A stretch of DNA of 22,250 nt from Dehalococcoidia bacterium (GCA_029857995.1 JAOUFZ010000006.1:1-22250), one strand, 5' to 3'; counted from the first letter of the stretch, positions 7,374-14,012 are shown. Notes: generated by a model from the sequence alone, not told the origin. Numbers and translations are program-made.

Positions 7374-8429
7374 TTACAAATTCATTATGGGTCCAGAAAT
7401 GCCAGGAATAAACCCTGGCCAACCAGACCAGCCAATGCCAAGAGGAAAGTCCAGCAGGACAAAAGGAGAAGACAGCAAGATAAGCAAAGTAGCGTAGACC
7501 GCAAACGTTGCCACAAGCTCCTTTCCCGTTTCCGGCCGGTCCTTCTTGAGCAGAAGCCTCATCGGCAATGTTGTTACAGTGGAAACAAATTTTGGAATGC
7601 AGAACATGAATGGAGCGCTGGCTGTATACTGCAAATATCTCTCGCTGTCTTCTTTTCTCATTCTGTTCTCCTCAGCCAGGGCGATGCATATTATGACCAG
7701 CGACGTTAGTAGCCAGGGTAGACTTGCTCCCGGATTCGAGCCACCCATCGGGACCGGCTGTTGTGCGGCGAATAGCATCACCCCGTAGCTCCATATAATG
7801 AAGCCCAGATACTGGGGATGCCGTGAATACCGGTATATCCAGAAATCAATGGTGTTTCTTTTTTGCGCCTTGCCGTAGAACCATGCGATAGTGCCCACAA
7901 CAAATATGAAGAGACCAACTCCTATGGCGATCCAGGCTAGGATCTCCCTGATATCCACGCCCGCAACCCAGAATGGATATACCAGAGCCATATACGGCAG
8001 GTAGCCGATATCTCCAAAGTTCATCAGGTTTACGCTGGGGTCCCAGAAGGGGATAAACGGAACTCTCAATATACCCAGACCGGCCAGGAAAAACATAGAA
8101 GCAAAGAAATAACCAAAGGTGGGCAAGAAGAAGGCAAAGGAGCCGAAGACAGATAGCCTCTTCTTGCCCGTTACGAAACCGGCCACTATCAAGATGGCTA
8201 TTACTGCAAGGCAGGCATAGCCAACAGGGCGGGCAACCACCATGAACTCGGCTACTCGCTCCGGTTCCATTACTGGATGGAGATCAGGAAAGTAATTGGA
8301 CAGCCAACTGCCGAGTATCAGTGGGAGTTGCAGAGTGGCAAAAGTCAGCGCAATGGTAAAGATTACTGCCAGTGCAGATATGCCCGCTAGAAGCCCAATT
8401 CTCGAACGTCTGATGCTCACTGCCTGCAT
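7374..8429 (-). CDS. ICMT/PEMT-like integral membrane methyltransferase
   Basis: This 351-aa polytopic membrane protein has about eight hydrophobic segments. Its middle carries the isoprenylcysteine carboxyl methyltransferase / phospholipid methyltransferase signature RHPQYLG (203-209), followed about 45 residues on by EENRMRKE (253-260) and Y265/Y268, the region that binds S-adenosylmethionine in this family. The true substrate is unknown; membrane lipids or small organics are plausible for a bacterium. I chose the ATG at 8429 (MQAVSIRRSR) because GGAGGG lies 7 nt upstream; a TTG at 8444 would place that ribosome-binding site within the gene. It is 21 bp downstream of the exported-protein gene on the same strand, so the two are probably cotranscribed. 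The N-terminal ~190 residues are an extra membrane domain not needed for the ICMT fold. Confidence 0.8.
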   Translation of the reverse strand: MQAVSIRRSRIGLLAGISALAVIFTIALTFATLQLPLILGSWLSNYFPDLHPVMEPERVAEFMVVARPVGYACLAVIAILIVAGFVTGKKRLSVFGSFAFFLPTFGYFFASMFFLAGLGILRVPFIPFWDPSVNLMNFGDIGYLPYMALVYPFWVAGVDIREILAWIAIGVGLFIFVVGTIAWFYGKAQKRNTIDFWIYRYSRHPQYLGFIIWSYGVMLFAAQQPVPMGGSNPGASLPWLLTSLVIICIALAEENRMRKEDSERYLQYTASAPFMFCIPKFVSTVTTLPMRLLLKKDRPETGKELVATFAVYATLLILLSSPFVLLDFPLGIGWSGWPGFIPGISGPIMNL

Positions 8430-8450
8430 CGTAATACCCTCCAATTCAGT

Positions 8451-9239
8451 TTAACGCCAGACTGTCTCAGGCACCTCCATCGCCACAGGCTCACTGTTGG
8501 CATCCACTGATGAAATCTCAAATGCGTATGATGGTACCAGTTCGTCGAACCGATGGCGGAGGTCGATCTTTGCCCAGTCGTACGGAGGCACCATTATATG
8601 CCATTCTATATGAAGCTCCCATTCCTCGGAAAAGAAAAGGTAATGAGATACAACCAGCCATACCGGGCTAACCATGGTGCCATTCCAGGCTGTATCCTCT
8701 GTGATTCCCAGTTCAGGATGATTCGTTGCCAGCCATGAAACAAACTTATCCAGCAGCTCTGTTGCATACTCCTGCCTGTCGTCTTCGCCTTCTGCTACTT
8801 CGAACTTAGCGACCTTCTCATCAGTCACACTGCCTCGAGTTCCAGTGATAGTTACTTCAATAATCTGCCCAACGCTGGCTGGTGTCGGTATGACAACTAC
8901 CTCGGCGACCTCCCCTTCAAATATATTGCTGTAATAAATGACCACCTCTGCACCGGGAGCCTTCGCCGATATAGTTACCGGAAGTTCACATTCCTCTGTT
9001 TCATCGGTAATTCTCACCAGGAATACGAAATGCTGTCCGGCAATGGAGTATTTGAAAACGGAGTCTCCGTTTGTTTGCACAGGCGTTTCAGGTATCACAT
9101 TGATGTGAAACGCACTATTCTCATTCGGCTTCACGTCATCCGGCTCTCCGGATGCTGGTGGGAGCGCCGCTATGGCTACTATTGCGATGATAGCCGCGAT
9201 ACAACCTCCCAGGATTGCTGCCAATTTTTTGTTACTCAT
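8451..9239 (-). CDS. Membrane-anchored exported protein, unknown function
   Basis: This 262-aa protein has a short positively charged N-terminus (MSNKK) and one hydrophobic helix at about residues 6-27, followed by a polar, acidic, beta-rich exterior. The helix looks like a signal anchor or uncleaved signal peptide; no lipobox cysteine is present. Residues ~45-150 (VTISAKAPGAEVVIYYSN, VGQIIEVTITGTRGS) have the look of an immunoglobulin-like or bacterial-repeat beta-sandwich; the C-terminal part is rich in Trp and aromatic residues. I do not recognise the family. I chose the ATG at 9239 because of a strong AAAGGAGG 6 nt before it; the TTG at 9257 overlaps that site. It lies 21 bp upstream of the ICMT-like gene and probably forms a two-gene operon with it, suggesting a shared envelope role. 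Confidence 0.75.
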   Translation of the reverse strand: MSNKKLAAILGGCIAAIIAIVAIAALPPASGEPDDVKPNENSAFHINVIPETPVQTNGDSVFKYSIAGQHFVFLVRITDETEECELPVTISAKAPGAEVVIYYSNIFEGEVAEVVVIPTPASVGQIIEVTITGTRGSVTDEKVAKFEVAEGEDDRQEYATELLDKFVSWLATNHPELGITEDTAWNGTMVSPVWLVVSHYLFFSEEWELHIEWHIMVPPYDWAKIDLRHRFDELVPSYAFEISSVDANSEPVAMEVPETVWR

Positions 9240-9254
9240 TCTCTCCTCCTTTTG

Positions 9255-9296
9255 CAATGAAGATTATTAGTCTGATTTGCTGGACTCTCTTCATTG
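9255..9296 (-). promoter_or_regulatory. Inverted repeat upstream of the exported-protein gene
   Basis: caatgaag (9255-9262) and cttcattg (9289-9296) are perfect 8-bp complements around a 26-nt loop, just upstream of the ribosome-binding site of the gene starting at 9239. It could be a leader hairpin or a protein-binding site; no partner is known. Confidence 0.35.
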
Positions 9297-9346
9297 TTTC
9301 TTTTATGACTCTAAAACGCGGGAAATCCAAAAAGGTTGCATTACTC

Positions 9347-9400
9347 TGGGGAAACAGTATTGGTTTGTAGTAGGTCTAGTTAGCAGGGTGTTCCGGTAAT
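9347..9400. repeat. Dispersed palindromic repeat, copy D (diverged)
   Basis: It shares tggggaaaca at the left, an 11-bp core tttgtagtagg, and ggtgttcc with gtaat at the right with copy B. Alignment by eye needs a single 1-nt gap. It lies in the gap between the DUF3147-like gene and the exported-protein gene. Confidence 0.6.
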
Positions 9401-9420
9401 TTGGTGCGCTGACTACCTGG

Positions 9421-9753
9421 CTATGTCAGTCTCATGGTGAGAAGCGCTGCTCCCGCATAGACTGCGACGCTTACCACAAGCGCCAGCGCCAGTCCTAGGC
9501 GAGGCAGAAGAAAAAGTATGCCGAGGACATACAATACCCAGGCAGGCAATAGTATCAGCATGCTCCTGGCATAAGAGACAGCCACCCCTGTTCCACCAGC
9601 AAGGTATATAGTGACCACAGTTATCAGACTGGTGCCGGGGAAGAAAGCAATGAAAACGGCGAGGTCGCTTTTCCCCTGACTTCCGAAATAGGTTACAACC
9701 GAGACTATGAGGCCGCCAATTACGAAGTACGCTATCAGTAACTTGGGGTCCAC
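9421..9753 (-). CDS. Four-helix membrane protein, DUF3147/GlpM-like
   Basis: This is a small, very hydrophobic protein of about 110 aa with four predicted transmembrane helices: LLIAYFVIGGLIVSVVTYF, FIAFFPGTSLITVVTIYL, SMLILLPAWVLYVLGILFLL and LALALVVSVAVYAGAALL. The layout and the FFPGTSLIT/SYAR motifs fit the DUF3147/GlpM-like group from memory; its function is not established. The start is uncertain: GTG 9753 (MDPKLLIAYF) has a GAG 7 nt upstream, while TTG 9765 is also in frame but lies only a few bases after the probable transcription start. The gene has its own extended -10 promoter and appears monocistronic. Confidence 0.65.
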   Translation of the reverse strand: MDPKLLIAYFVIGGLIVSVVTYFGSQGKSDLAVFIAFFPGTSLITVVTIYLAGGTGVAVSYARSMLILLPAWVLYVLGILFLLPRLGLALALVVSVAVYAGAALLTMRLT

Positions 9754-9776
9754 GGTGTTTCTCAAGCTCGCGGTCG

Positions 9777-9785
9777 ATTATACCA
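9777..9785 (-). promoter_or_regulatory. Extended -10 promoter for the DUF3147-like gene
   Basis: On the minus strand the site reads TGGTATAAT, a consensus -10 hexamer with an upstream TGn extension; no good -35 is seen. The predicted start near 9770 leaves a very short leader before either candidate start codon. Confidence 0.5.
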
Positions 9786-9861
9786 TAGAGCCCGGCAAAA
9801 TTGACGACATAAAATCACCCATTTGCAGCATAGACCATGAATATTACCAACAGGGGACTGA

Positions 9862-10755
9862 CTAGCCATGAGCCAGGATATCCATGACTCGCGCGGCGAA
9901 AGACTCGCTCTCAGCGTCTCCCGTTACAAGCTGAATCTGCTTTGCCGAGGATACGCCCAGTCCCAGCTCAGCAGCTCGTGCAATTTGTTCTTGTTCGAAA
10001 ATAGACCCGCGGCTGACCTCAGGCGTCGTTCCCAATAGACGCAGAATGGCTACCCCCACCGCATCAATGGCGACTCGGTCCGTGCCAGCCAGCATCACCT
10101 TCGCTTCTACTTTGGTACCGCGGTCGGGGCCACCGTCAACAAAAGCCTCCACTCCGTCCATAACCACTAAATCGGGTGAATAAGCGGTATTAATCTCGGC
10201 GATCATTTGGCGCTGGTAGTGTGATGAGTGAAGCTCTCCCATATAGGGATAGCCTCTCAAGGGGACAAGTCCTACCGAGTTCTTCAAAGAGAGTGTGAAA
10301 TGGCCGCCGTAAGCGTGCGTCTTGAGGCAGCAGGTCTGGACAATCGATTCCGCCTCGCGATAGATACGGGCGAAATGAAAACCCTGGCTCCAATGACTCT
10401 CTTTAGGCTTCACCTTGACCCAGCCTTCGGGACCCGCCTCCTCCAGATTGACGATGTTGAAGCCGAGCTTTTCAGCCAGCCTAAAAGTCCCCTTCTTTTC
10501 CATGATTTTGCGGGTGCTGTTTTCAGGTCCGCAGCGCTCAGCCAGGGTGACCTGCTTGACCCCCATCTGCTGAAGTGCCAGAACCAAGGACTCCAGCGTG
10601 TCGTTGTGCGTCGAGCCCGGCGCAGGGTCAGCCGTGTTGAAATTGGGTTTCAAGACCACACTTTCGCCCCGAAAAGATCTTAACCCGAGAAGATCTATCG
10701 CTTGCCTGACACCTTCACATCGGTCCTTGGTACTTACTAACGCCACCTTTGTCAT
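9862..10755 (-). CDS. DUF362 domain protein
   Basis: This 297-aa protein is clearly of the DUF362 family, a group of uncharacterised proteins often found with Fe-S proteins. Visible family traits are VALVSTKDR at the N-terminus, VVLKPNFNTADPAPGSTHND, CLKTHAYGGHFTLSLKNSVGL, LVVMDGVEAFVDGGPDRG and AGTDRVAIDAVGVAIL. Unlike longer DUF362 members it has no C-terminal ferredoxin domain. I chose the ATG at 10755 because GGAG lies 9 nt upstream; an ATG at 10788 would add 11 non-family residues and sits at the -10 box. It is divergent from the QueG-like Fe-S protein gene across about 190 bp, and such proximity may mean a shared redox role (inference). Confidence 0.88.
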   Translation of the reverse strand: MTKVALVSTKDRCEGVRQAIDLLGLRSFRGESVVLKPNFNTADPAPGSTHNDTLESLVLALQQMGVKQVTLAERCGPENSTRKIMEKKGTFRLAEKLGFNIVNLEEAGPEGWVKVKPKESHWSQGFHFARIYREAESIVQTCCLKTHAYGGHFTLSLKNSVGLVPLRGYPYMGELHSSHYQRQMIAEINTAYSPDLVVMDGVEAFVDGGPDRGTKVEAKVMLAGTDRVAIDAVGVAILRLLGTTPEVSRGSIFEQEQIARAAELGLGVSSAKQIQLVTGDAESESFAARVMDILAHG

Positions 10756-10787
10756 ACTGACTTTCTCCGTCCACCGAGCATGACTCA

Positions 10788-10817
10788 ATTATAACTGATA
10801 TATGTCGGTTCGACCAA
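10788..10817 (-). promoter_or_regulatory. Promoter for the DUF362 gene
   Basis: On the minus strand, TATAAT (plus 10788-10793) is a perfect -10 and TTGGTC (plus 10812-10817) is a weak -35 with an 18-bp spacer. Transcription would start near 10781, about 25 nt before the chosen ATG at 10755, which supports that start. Confidence 0.5.
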
Positions 10818-10911
10818 GCCAATAGGTTTAGCGCAGCAATTATGAGTTGCTACCTACATCACGACATCACCACATTTGTTGAAGACACTGTGAATACTGG
10901 GCAACGAGGAG

Positions 10912-10917
10912 TATAAT
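10912..10917 (+). promoter_or_regulatory. Candidate -10 box for the QueG-like gene
   Basis: tataat lies 30 nt before the ATG at 10948. No convincing -35 lies at the right distance, so this is a weak call resting on the hexamer and its position. Confidence 0.35.
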
Positions 10918-10947
10918 TCGGCATCGCTTGGTATAAGAGGTTAATCG

Positions 10948-11862
10948 ATGGCTCCCGATGAAATAGCAGGACTCATCTGCTCCAAGCTCGAGGAAAGAGG
11001 TTATCGCGGCGCGGTGCTGCCCATCGAGCATGTCGCTCAGCTCAAGTCTGAAATAGAAGATGGCATCAGCCAGGGGAAAATAGCCGCAGGGGTGTATGAC
11101 AGATACCTGGCTGGATTTCAGTTCGATGTCACCACCAGGTTTCCCGGGGCCCGTTCAATCATAATGACTGCGGCTCCCCAACCTCAGCGCAAAGTCACCT
11201 TCCGTTTCAACGGGCGGATGTATTCGGCCATAATCCCTCCCACTTACTACAATAACACGGATAAGCAAATTAGAAACATACTACAGACTATTCTTACTTT
11301 TAACGACTACCAGCTTTATCAGGCTGCGTTACCCCTGAAGCTGCTGGCGGCACGCAGCGGAATTACAAAGTACGGGAAGAACAACATCGCTTACATAGAA
11401 GGTCTGGGGAGCTTCGTTCGACTCCGAGCCTTTCTTTCGGATATGCCCGCTGCCAGCAGTGAGTGGTCGGAACCGCGGGCAATGAAGGAATGTGATAAGT
11501 GCAAGGCGTGCCTTAACGAATGTCCTACCGGAGCCATTGTTGGAGACCGCTTCCTGGTCCATGCGGAAAGGTGCATTACCTTCCTCAACGAGGAGAGCGA
11601 GGAGTTCCCCGAATGGATAGAACCGGCCTGGCACAATAGCCTTGTGGGCTGTATGAGGTGCCAGCTTGTCTGCCCGGTGAACAAGCCTTTTGTCAAATGG
11701 GTGGAAGAGGGGGAAAACTTTACTGAAGCCGAGACCGAGTTAATCCTGAATGGAGTACCGCTTGACCGCCTCCCACCTGGAACAGCTCACAAACTCAATC
11801 GTTGCTACATGATGGAATACCTGGATGTACTGCCAAGAAACTTGCGTGCCCTCATGAAGTGA
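10948..11862 (+). CDS. QueG-like double [4Fe-4S] cluster protein
   Basis: This 304-aa protein is related to epoxyqueuosine reductase (QueG) and to the Fe-S/corrinoid domain of reductive dehalogenases. The first cluster motif is C182xxC185xxC188xxxC192 (CDKCKACLNECPTG). The second uses C209 and C235xxC238xxxC242 (GCMRCQLVCPVN). All eight ligands for two [4Fe-4S] clusters are thus present. Residues 137-160 (SGITKYGKNNIAYIEGLGSF) match the region before the clusters in QueG. It lacks the C-terminal HEAT-like repeats of long QueG forms, and the N-terminal half is divergent, so tRNA epoxyqueuosine reduction is not assured and cobalamin binding is unproven. ATG 10948 is preceded by agagg at a short distance. 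A terminator follows at once; DUF362 is divergent upstream. Confidence 0.82.
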   Translation: MAPDEIAGLICSKLEERGYRGAVLPIEHVAQLKSEIEDGISQGKIAAGVYDRYLAGFQFDVTTRFPGARSIIMTAAPQPQRKVTFRFNGRMYSAIIPPTYYNNTDKQIRNILQTILTFNDYQLYQAALPLKLLAARSGITKYGKNNIAYIEGLGSFVRLRAFLSDMPAASSEWSEPRAMKECDKCKACLNECPTGAIVGDRFLVHAERCITFLNEESEEFPEWIEPAWHNSLVGCMRCQLVCPVNKPFVKWVEEGENFTEAETELILNGVPLDRLPPGTAHKLNRCYMMEYLDVLPRNLRALMK

Positions 11863-11867
11863 TTACT

Positions 11868-11885
11868 CCCGACAGCGGGTTTTTG
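11868..11885 (+). terminator. Rho-independent terminator of the QueG-like gene
   Basis: A short G+C stem, cccg (11868-11871) with cggg (11876-11879) around the loop acag, is followed directly by tttttgtt. It begins 5 nt after the stop codon. Confidence 0.55.
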
Positions 11886-11980
11886 TTGTCTCCATCTGAT
11901 GCCCTGTTGTTACTCTCCGCTGTGCCAAATTACGCGCTAGCAGCACTCCAATTGCACCGAAGTCAGTATTGTTCACCTTT

Positions 11981-12045
11981 GGTATTGTGGGGACATAATA
12001 CCTAATTTGTAGTAGGCCTAATTGGTATGGTGTCCCTGGAATTCC
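11981..12045. repeat. Dispersed palindromic repeat, copy B (best-formed copy)
   Basis: The 22-bp left end (11981-12002) and right end (12024-12045) are inverted repeats matching at 16 of 22 positions; the core pair is gggaca/tgtccc with atacc/ggtat. The 21-bp centre contains tttgtagtaggcct. It serves as the reference copy for the family. Confidence 0.75.
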
Positions 12046-12187
12046 ACACTGGTCGAATATGCAAAGTGCGACTAAGCTGCTGTTCAAATACTCCAGTTCG
12101 GCGCGATTCTATAAGCTCCAGACCGGAAAGTACTTGCGTAACATATAATTGAAAAGGCGTTTTAGGTCTTTAGGGTCATTTAGCAAA

Positions 12188-12394
12188 TTACTCTTCAAGA
12201 ATAAACGTTATCTTCATCTGAACCCGATACTCGGATATTTTCCCCTTCTTATCCAGTAGAATTTCCTGATTCCAAATCCAGGCTGATTTAACATTTTTAA
12301 GAGTCTTTTGAGCACGAGCAATTCCTTTTTTCATTGCATCATCAAAGCTAACTGTGGAAGATGATTTGATTTCAGTAATTCTTGAAATAGACAT
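12188..12394 (-). CDS. Dodecin family flavin-binding protein
   Basis: Dodecins are ~70-aa proteins that form hollow dodecamers storing flavin or CoA. This 68-aa protein follows the family pattern: ITEIKSSSTVSFDDAMKKGI, then a helix (ARAQKTLKNVKSAWI), then EILLDKKGKISEYRVQMKITFILEE giving the two long antiparallel strands. W39 and W41 lie where the flavin-stacking tryptophan of dodecins is found. The ATG at 12394 has AAGGAGG 5 nt upstream. It is the last gene of the small-protein run, 101 bp after the YegP-like gene. Dodecins are commonly stress-related; flavin binding is inferred from the family. Confidence 0.85.
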   Translation of the reverse strand: MSISRITEIKSSSTVSFDDAMKKGIARAQKTLKNVKSAWIWNQEILLDKKGKISEYRVQMKITFILEE

Positions 12395-12495
12395 TAGAGC
12401 CTCCTTCGATGTTCAATATTTGATTGAATTGTTGTATGGTATGATGTGGAATCTAACGAAATTAATCCTAGCGTCTTTACACTGTGGACTCTACT

Positions 12496-12675
12496 TTATT
12501 TCTCTTCGATTTTGGCTATGGGTGCATTTTTCTTAACGGATTCAATACCACCCTTAGCGCTATCTTTTGATTTATAGCCTTCTCCGCCGGTGGCTATGGT
12601 TTGTCCGTTAGATGCCACTAATCTCCAACGAAATTCACCTTTTGCATCTTTGTAGAGGTCGAATTTAGCTCCCAT
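12496..12675 (-). CDS. YegP-like DUF1508 (UPF0339) protein
   Basis: This 59-aa protein comprises one DUF1508 unit. It begins MGAKFDLYKDAKGEFRWRL, continues ASNGQTIATGGEGYKSKDSA, and ends KGGIESVKKNAPIAKIEEK. These match the family core (FxxYKDxxGeyRWRL, NGxxIAxSxEGYxSK, GIxSVKxNAPxA). E. coli YegP carries two such units; single-unit forms are common. The function is unknown and it has been linked to stress responses only loosely. The ATG at 12675 has AGAGGG 6 nt upstream. It is short enough that automatic gene finders may miss it. It lies between the Lmo0937-like and dodecin genes on the same strand. Confidence 0.88.
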   Translation of the reverse strand: MGAKFDLYKDAKGEFRWRLVASNGQTIATGGEGYKSKDSAKGGIESVKKNAPIAKIEEK

Positions 12676-12739
12676 CTTATTCCCTCTTTTCCTATGCCTT
12701 TTCTTGAACCTCGTTATATTCAGATGTTAAGGCTAATCT

Positions 12740-12895
12740 CTATCTTCTTACTCGCGGCACCAGCCAGACAATCAGCAAGATGACTCCAATCACAAGTAAA
12801 ATCCAGAGGAGCGGACCTGCTATGAAGTGGAGAAGTAGACCCAGCAACCACACAATCAATAGGATAACACCAATAATCACGAGCAACCTTAACAT
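12740..12895 (-). CDS. Lmo0937-like two-helix membrane protein
   Basis: A 51-aa protein (start MLRLLVIIGVILLIVWLLGL, end LIVWLVPRVRR) with two hydrophobic helices joined by HFIAGP. Pattern and length fit the small Lmo0937 family of membrane proteins, of unknown function and often found among general-stress genes. The ATG at 12895 is preceded by AAGGAGGG with 5 nt spacing, which strongly supports expression. The two halves resemble one another (VIIGVILLIVWLLG and LVIGVILLIVWLVP), suggesting an internal duplication. It lies 64 bp upstream of the YegP-like gene. Confidence 0.78.
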   Translation of the reverse strand: MLRLLVIIGVILLIVWLLGLLLHFIAGPLLWILLVIGVILLIVWLVPRVRR

Positions 12896-12960
12896 ATTGC
12901 CCTCCTTCTACTTATCGGCACTACTCACTTAGCTGCCCAGCAAGGTGAGCCTGTTTGGTT

Positions 12961-12966
12961 ATTATA
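12961..12966 (-). promoter_or_regulatory. Possible -10 box before the Lmo0937-like gene
   Basis: On the minus strand the hexamer is TATAAT, 65 nt upstream of the ATG at 12895. No good -35 is found, so this is a weak candidate for a second promoter inside the small-gene run. Confidence 0.3.
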
Positions 12967-13057
12967 CAAGCCTCCCTGATAATGACGCTCTGTGTTATGC
13001 AAGGCACAAGCAAAACACTATTTATCGGTGGCTAACTCGGTACCACCAGAGTCATCT

Positions 13058-13216
13058 TTACCTGAGGTACGCTATAACAGCCATTATGCCAATGATGATA
13101 AGGTAGATACCAATCAAATAATTTAGTATCTTGGGGAAAATCATAACAATAACGCCGAAAATAAGGCTTGCTATCCCCATCCATAGACCTAAAGCTGGAA
13201 ACGTAATTGCTGGCAT
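13058..13216 (-). CDS. DUF3096-like small membrane protein (copy 1)
   Basis: This 52-aa protein begins MPAITFPALGLWMGIASLIF and ends IAYLR. It has two hydrophobic helices around a conserved FPKILNYLIGIYLIIIGI stretch, the DUF3096 signature as I recall it (xxxFPxLLxYxxxxYLIxxGI). It is upstream of the Lmo0937-like gene and 42 bp downstream of a second, related gene. The ATG at 13216 follows AAGGAGGTGA, essentially the perfect anti-16S match. Function is unknown. Confidence 0.78.
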   Translation of the reverse strand: MPAITFPALGLWMGIASLIFGVIVMIFPKILNYLIGIYLIIIGIMAVIAYLR

Positions 13217-13258
13217 TAGAATTTCACCTCCTTTCTAAAATGAAGAGTGTTAACCCTA

Positions 13259-13402
13259 CTATTTCTTGCCCAACATTGTGAGTATGCCCCAGACTATGAG
13301 GAAAATACCGATTATCCATGCCAGTAAATGAGGAAATATGAGTATAAGTAAACCGGCAACAATCGCTATAACACCTAAAACTATTTTGCTCAAACCAAAC
13401 AT
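13259..13402 (-). CDS. DUF3096-like small membrane protein (copy 2)
   Basis: This 47-aa protein begins MFGLSKIVLGVIAIVAGLLI and ends WGILTMLGKK. It is organised like the neighbouring 52-aa protein, with FPHLLAWIIGIFLIVWGI matching that protein's FPKILNYLIGIYLIIIGI, so the two are likely tandem duplicates that have diverged. The ATG at 13402 has AAGGAGG 4 nt upstream. It is the first intact gene after the broken regulator gene and the hairpin at 13435-13454. Function is unknown. Confidence 0.75.
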   Translation of the reverse strand: MFGLSKIVLGVIAIVAGLLILIFPHLLAWIIGIFLIVWGILTMLGKK

Positions 13403-13434
13403 GCTGCCTCCTTTTTTTAGATTCAAAAAATATT

Positions 13435-13454
13435 GGGTGAAACTTGTATCACCC
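13435..13454 (-). terminator. Hairpin between the broken regulator and the small-protein genes
   Basis: gggtga (13435-13440) pairs with tcaccc (13449-13454) around an 8-nt loop. On the minus strand it is followed by AATATTTTTT, giving a weak terminator or attenuator ahead of the DUF3096-like gene at 13402. Confidence 0.4.
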
Positions 13455-13495
13455 TAAAAATAAAAGTCAAATCTTACCCGGCTTTATACTGAGCG

Positions 13496-13672
13496 CTAGA
13501 ACCTTTTCCACCAACTCGTTTTCTTTTTTTCCTTAGATTCATTTGGGGTCTTGTAATGCTTAATAATTTCTTTGATAGCTTACTCGTTGTTTTTCTTGCT
13601 GTGTTCGATTCTGTAAGCCTCAACGATCTTATCCTCTTCGTCTGATAATTCGATCTGGACTCTTACTCTCAT
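13496..13672 (-). pseudogene. Ribbon-helix-helix-like (DUF2683-like) gene with in-frame TAA
   Basis: From ATG 13672 the frame reads MRVRVQIELSDEEDKIVEAY, then RIEHSKKNNE, then a TAA at 13582-13580. The same frame continues AIKEIIKHYKTPNESKEKKK and TSWWKRF to a TAG at 13496. A beta strand of alternating residues, then EEDKIVEAYR, then (E)AIKEIIKHY is the layout of small DUF2683/CopG-like DNA-binding proteins, so the stop falls at the start of the second helix, where GAA to TAA would be a single change. A ribosome-binding site (AGGAAG) and a good promoter lie upstream, suggesting recent loss. Alternatives are a sequencing or assembly error, or a functional 30-aa peptide. Confidence 0.5.
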
Positions 13673-13756
13673 GCTATTTACTTCCTGTAATTACTATTAG
13701 CCGGGATTTCCCACTTCAATTCGCAACTAATCGGTCATCGCCCTTGAGCATCATAC

Positions 13757-13789
13757 TATATACCATTTATATACCATAGCTATACAGCT
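13757..13789. repeat. Phased 11-bp repeats over a promoter
   Basis: tatataccat occurs at 13757-13766 and 13768-13777, an 11-bp period, and a looser third unit (gctatacagct) continues the same phase at 13779-13789. The repeats cover the -10 and spacer of the promoter at 13766-13794, the arrangement expected of an operator for a ribbon-helix-helix repressor (inference). Confidence 0.55.
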
Positions 13790-13794
13790 GTCAA
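13766..13794 (-). promoter_or_regulatory. Near-consensus sigma-70-type promoter of the small-protein run
   Basis: On the minus strand -35 TTGACA (plus 13789-13794) and -10 TATAAA (plus 13766-13771) are 17 bp apart. Transcription would start near 13759 and enter the broken regulator gene at 13672 and then the DUF3096-like genes. It is the best promoter in the window. Confidence 0.7.
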
Positions 13795-14012
13795 TACTCC
13801 CTCCGAGCTATCCAGTTCTACTGGAGTGTCCCCTTATCCGGGGGCTGTCACCCACTAATTAGATACTAGTGATGTGTGGCCGGGTAACAAATCACCCTAT
13901 TGTTGCGTCAGAAGTAACAATCCAAGTTTCTGTTACTTAACTGCACATTATGGCATGTTGTTGTCACTTGAATGTGACGAGCAACTAAAAAGTCGCGAAA
14001 CAGCAAACCTGC

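Larger units (their letters stand above)
11863..12187. other. 325-bp gene-free stretch
   Basis: It holds the terminator at 11868-11885 and repeat copy B at 11981-12045. The remaining sequence to the dodecin stop shows no convincing coding potential on either strand; short open frames here look random. Confidence 0.6.
13673..14012. other. 340-bp gene-free stretch
   Basis: It contains the promoter and 11-bp repeats (13757-13794), a ccagt/actgg hairpin (13812-13824), a gtcccc/gggggc pair just after it, and a perfect 8-bp inverted repeat aagtaaca (13912-13919)/tgttactt (13931-13938). No open frame here looks like a gene. Confidence 0.6.

Noticed and set aside
10228..10683. Plus-strand 151-aa open frame
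   Set aside because: It is antisense to the well-recognised DUF362 gene and has no family features or ribosome-binding site.
13027..13047. ggtgg/ccacc hairpin after the DUF3096-like stop as a terminator
   Set aside because: The stem is 5 bp with an 11-nt loop and no T-run on the minus strand.
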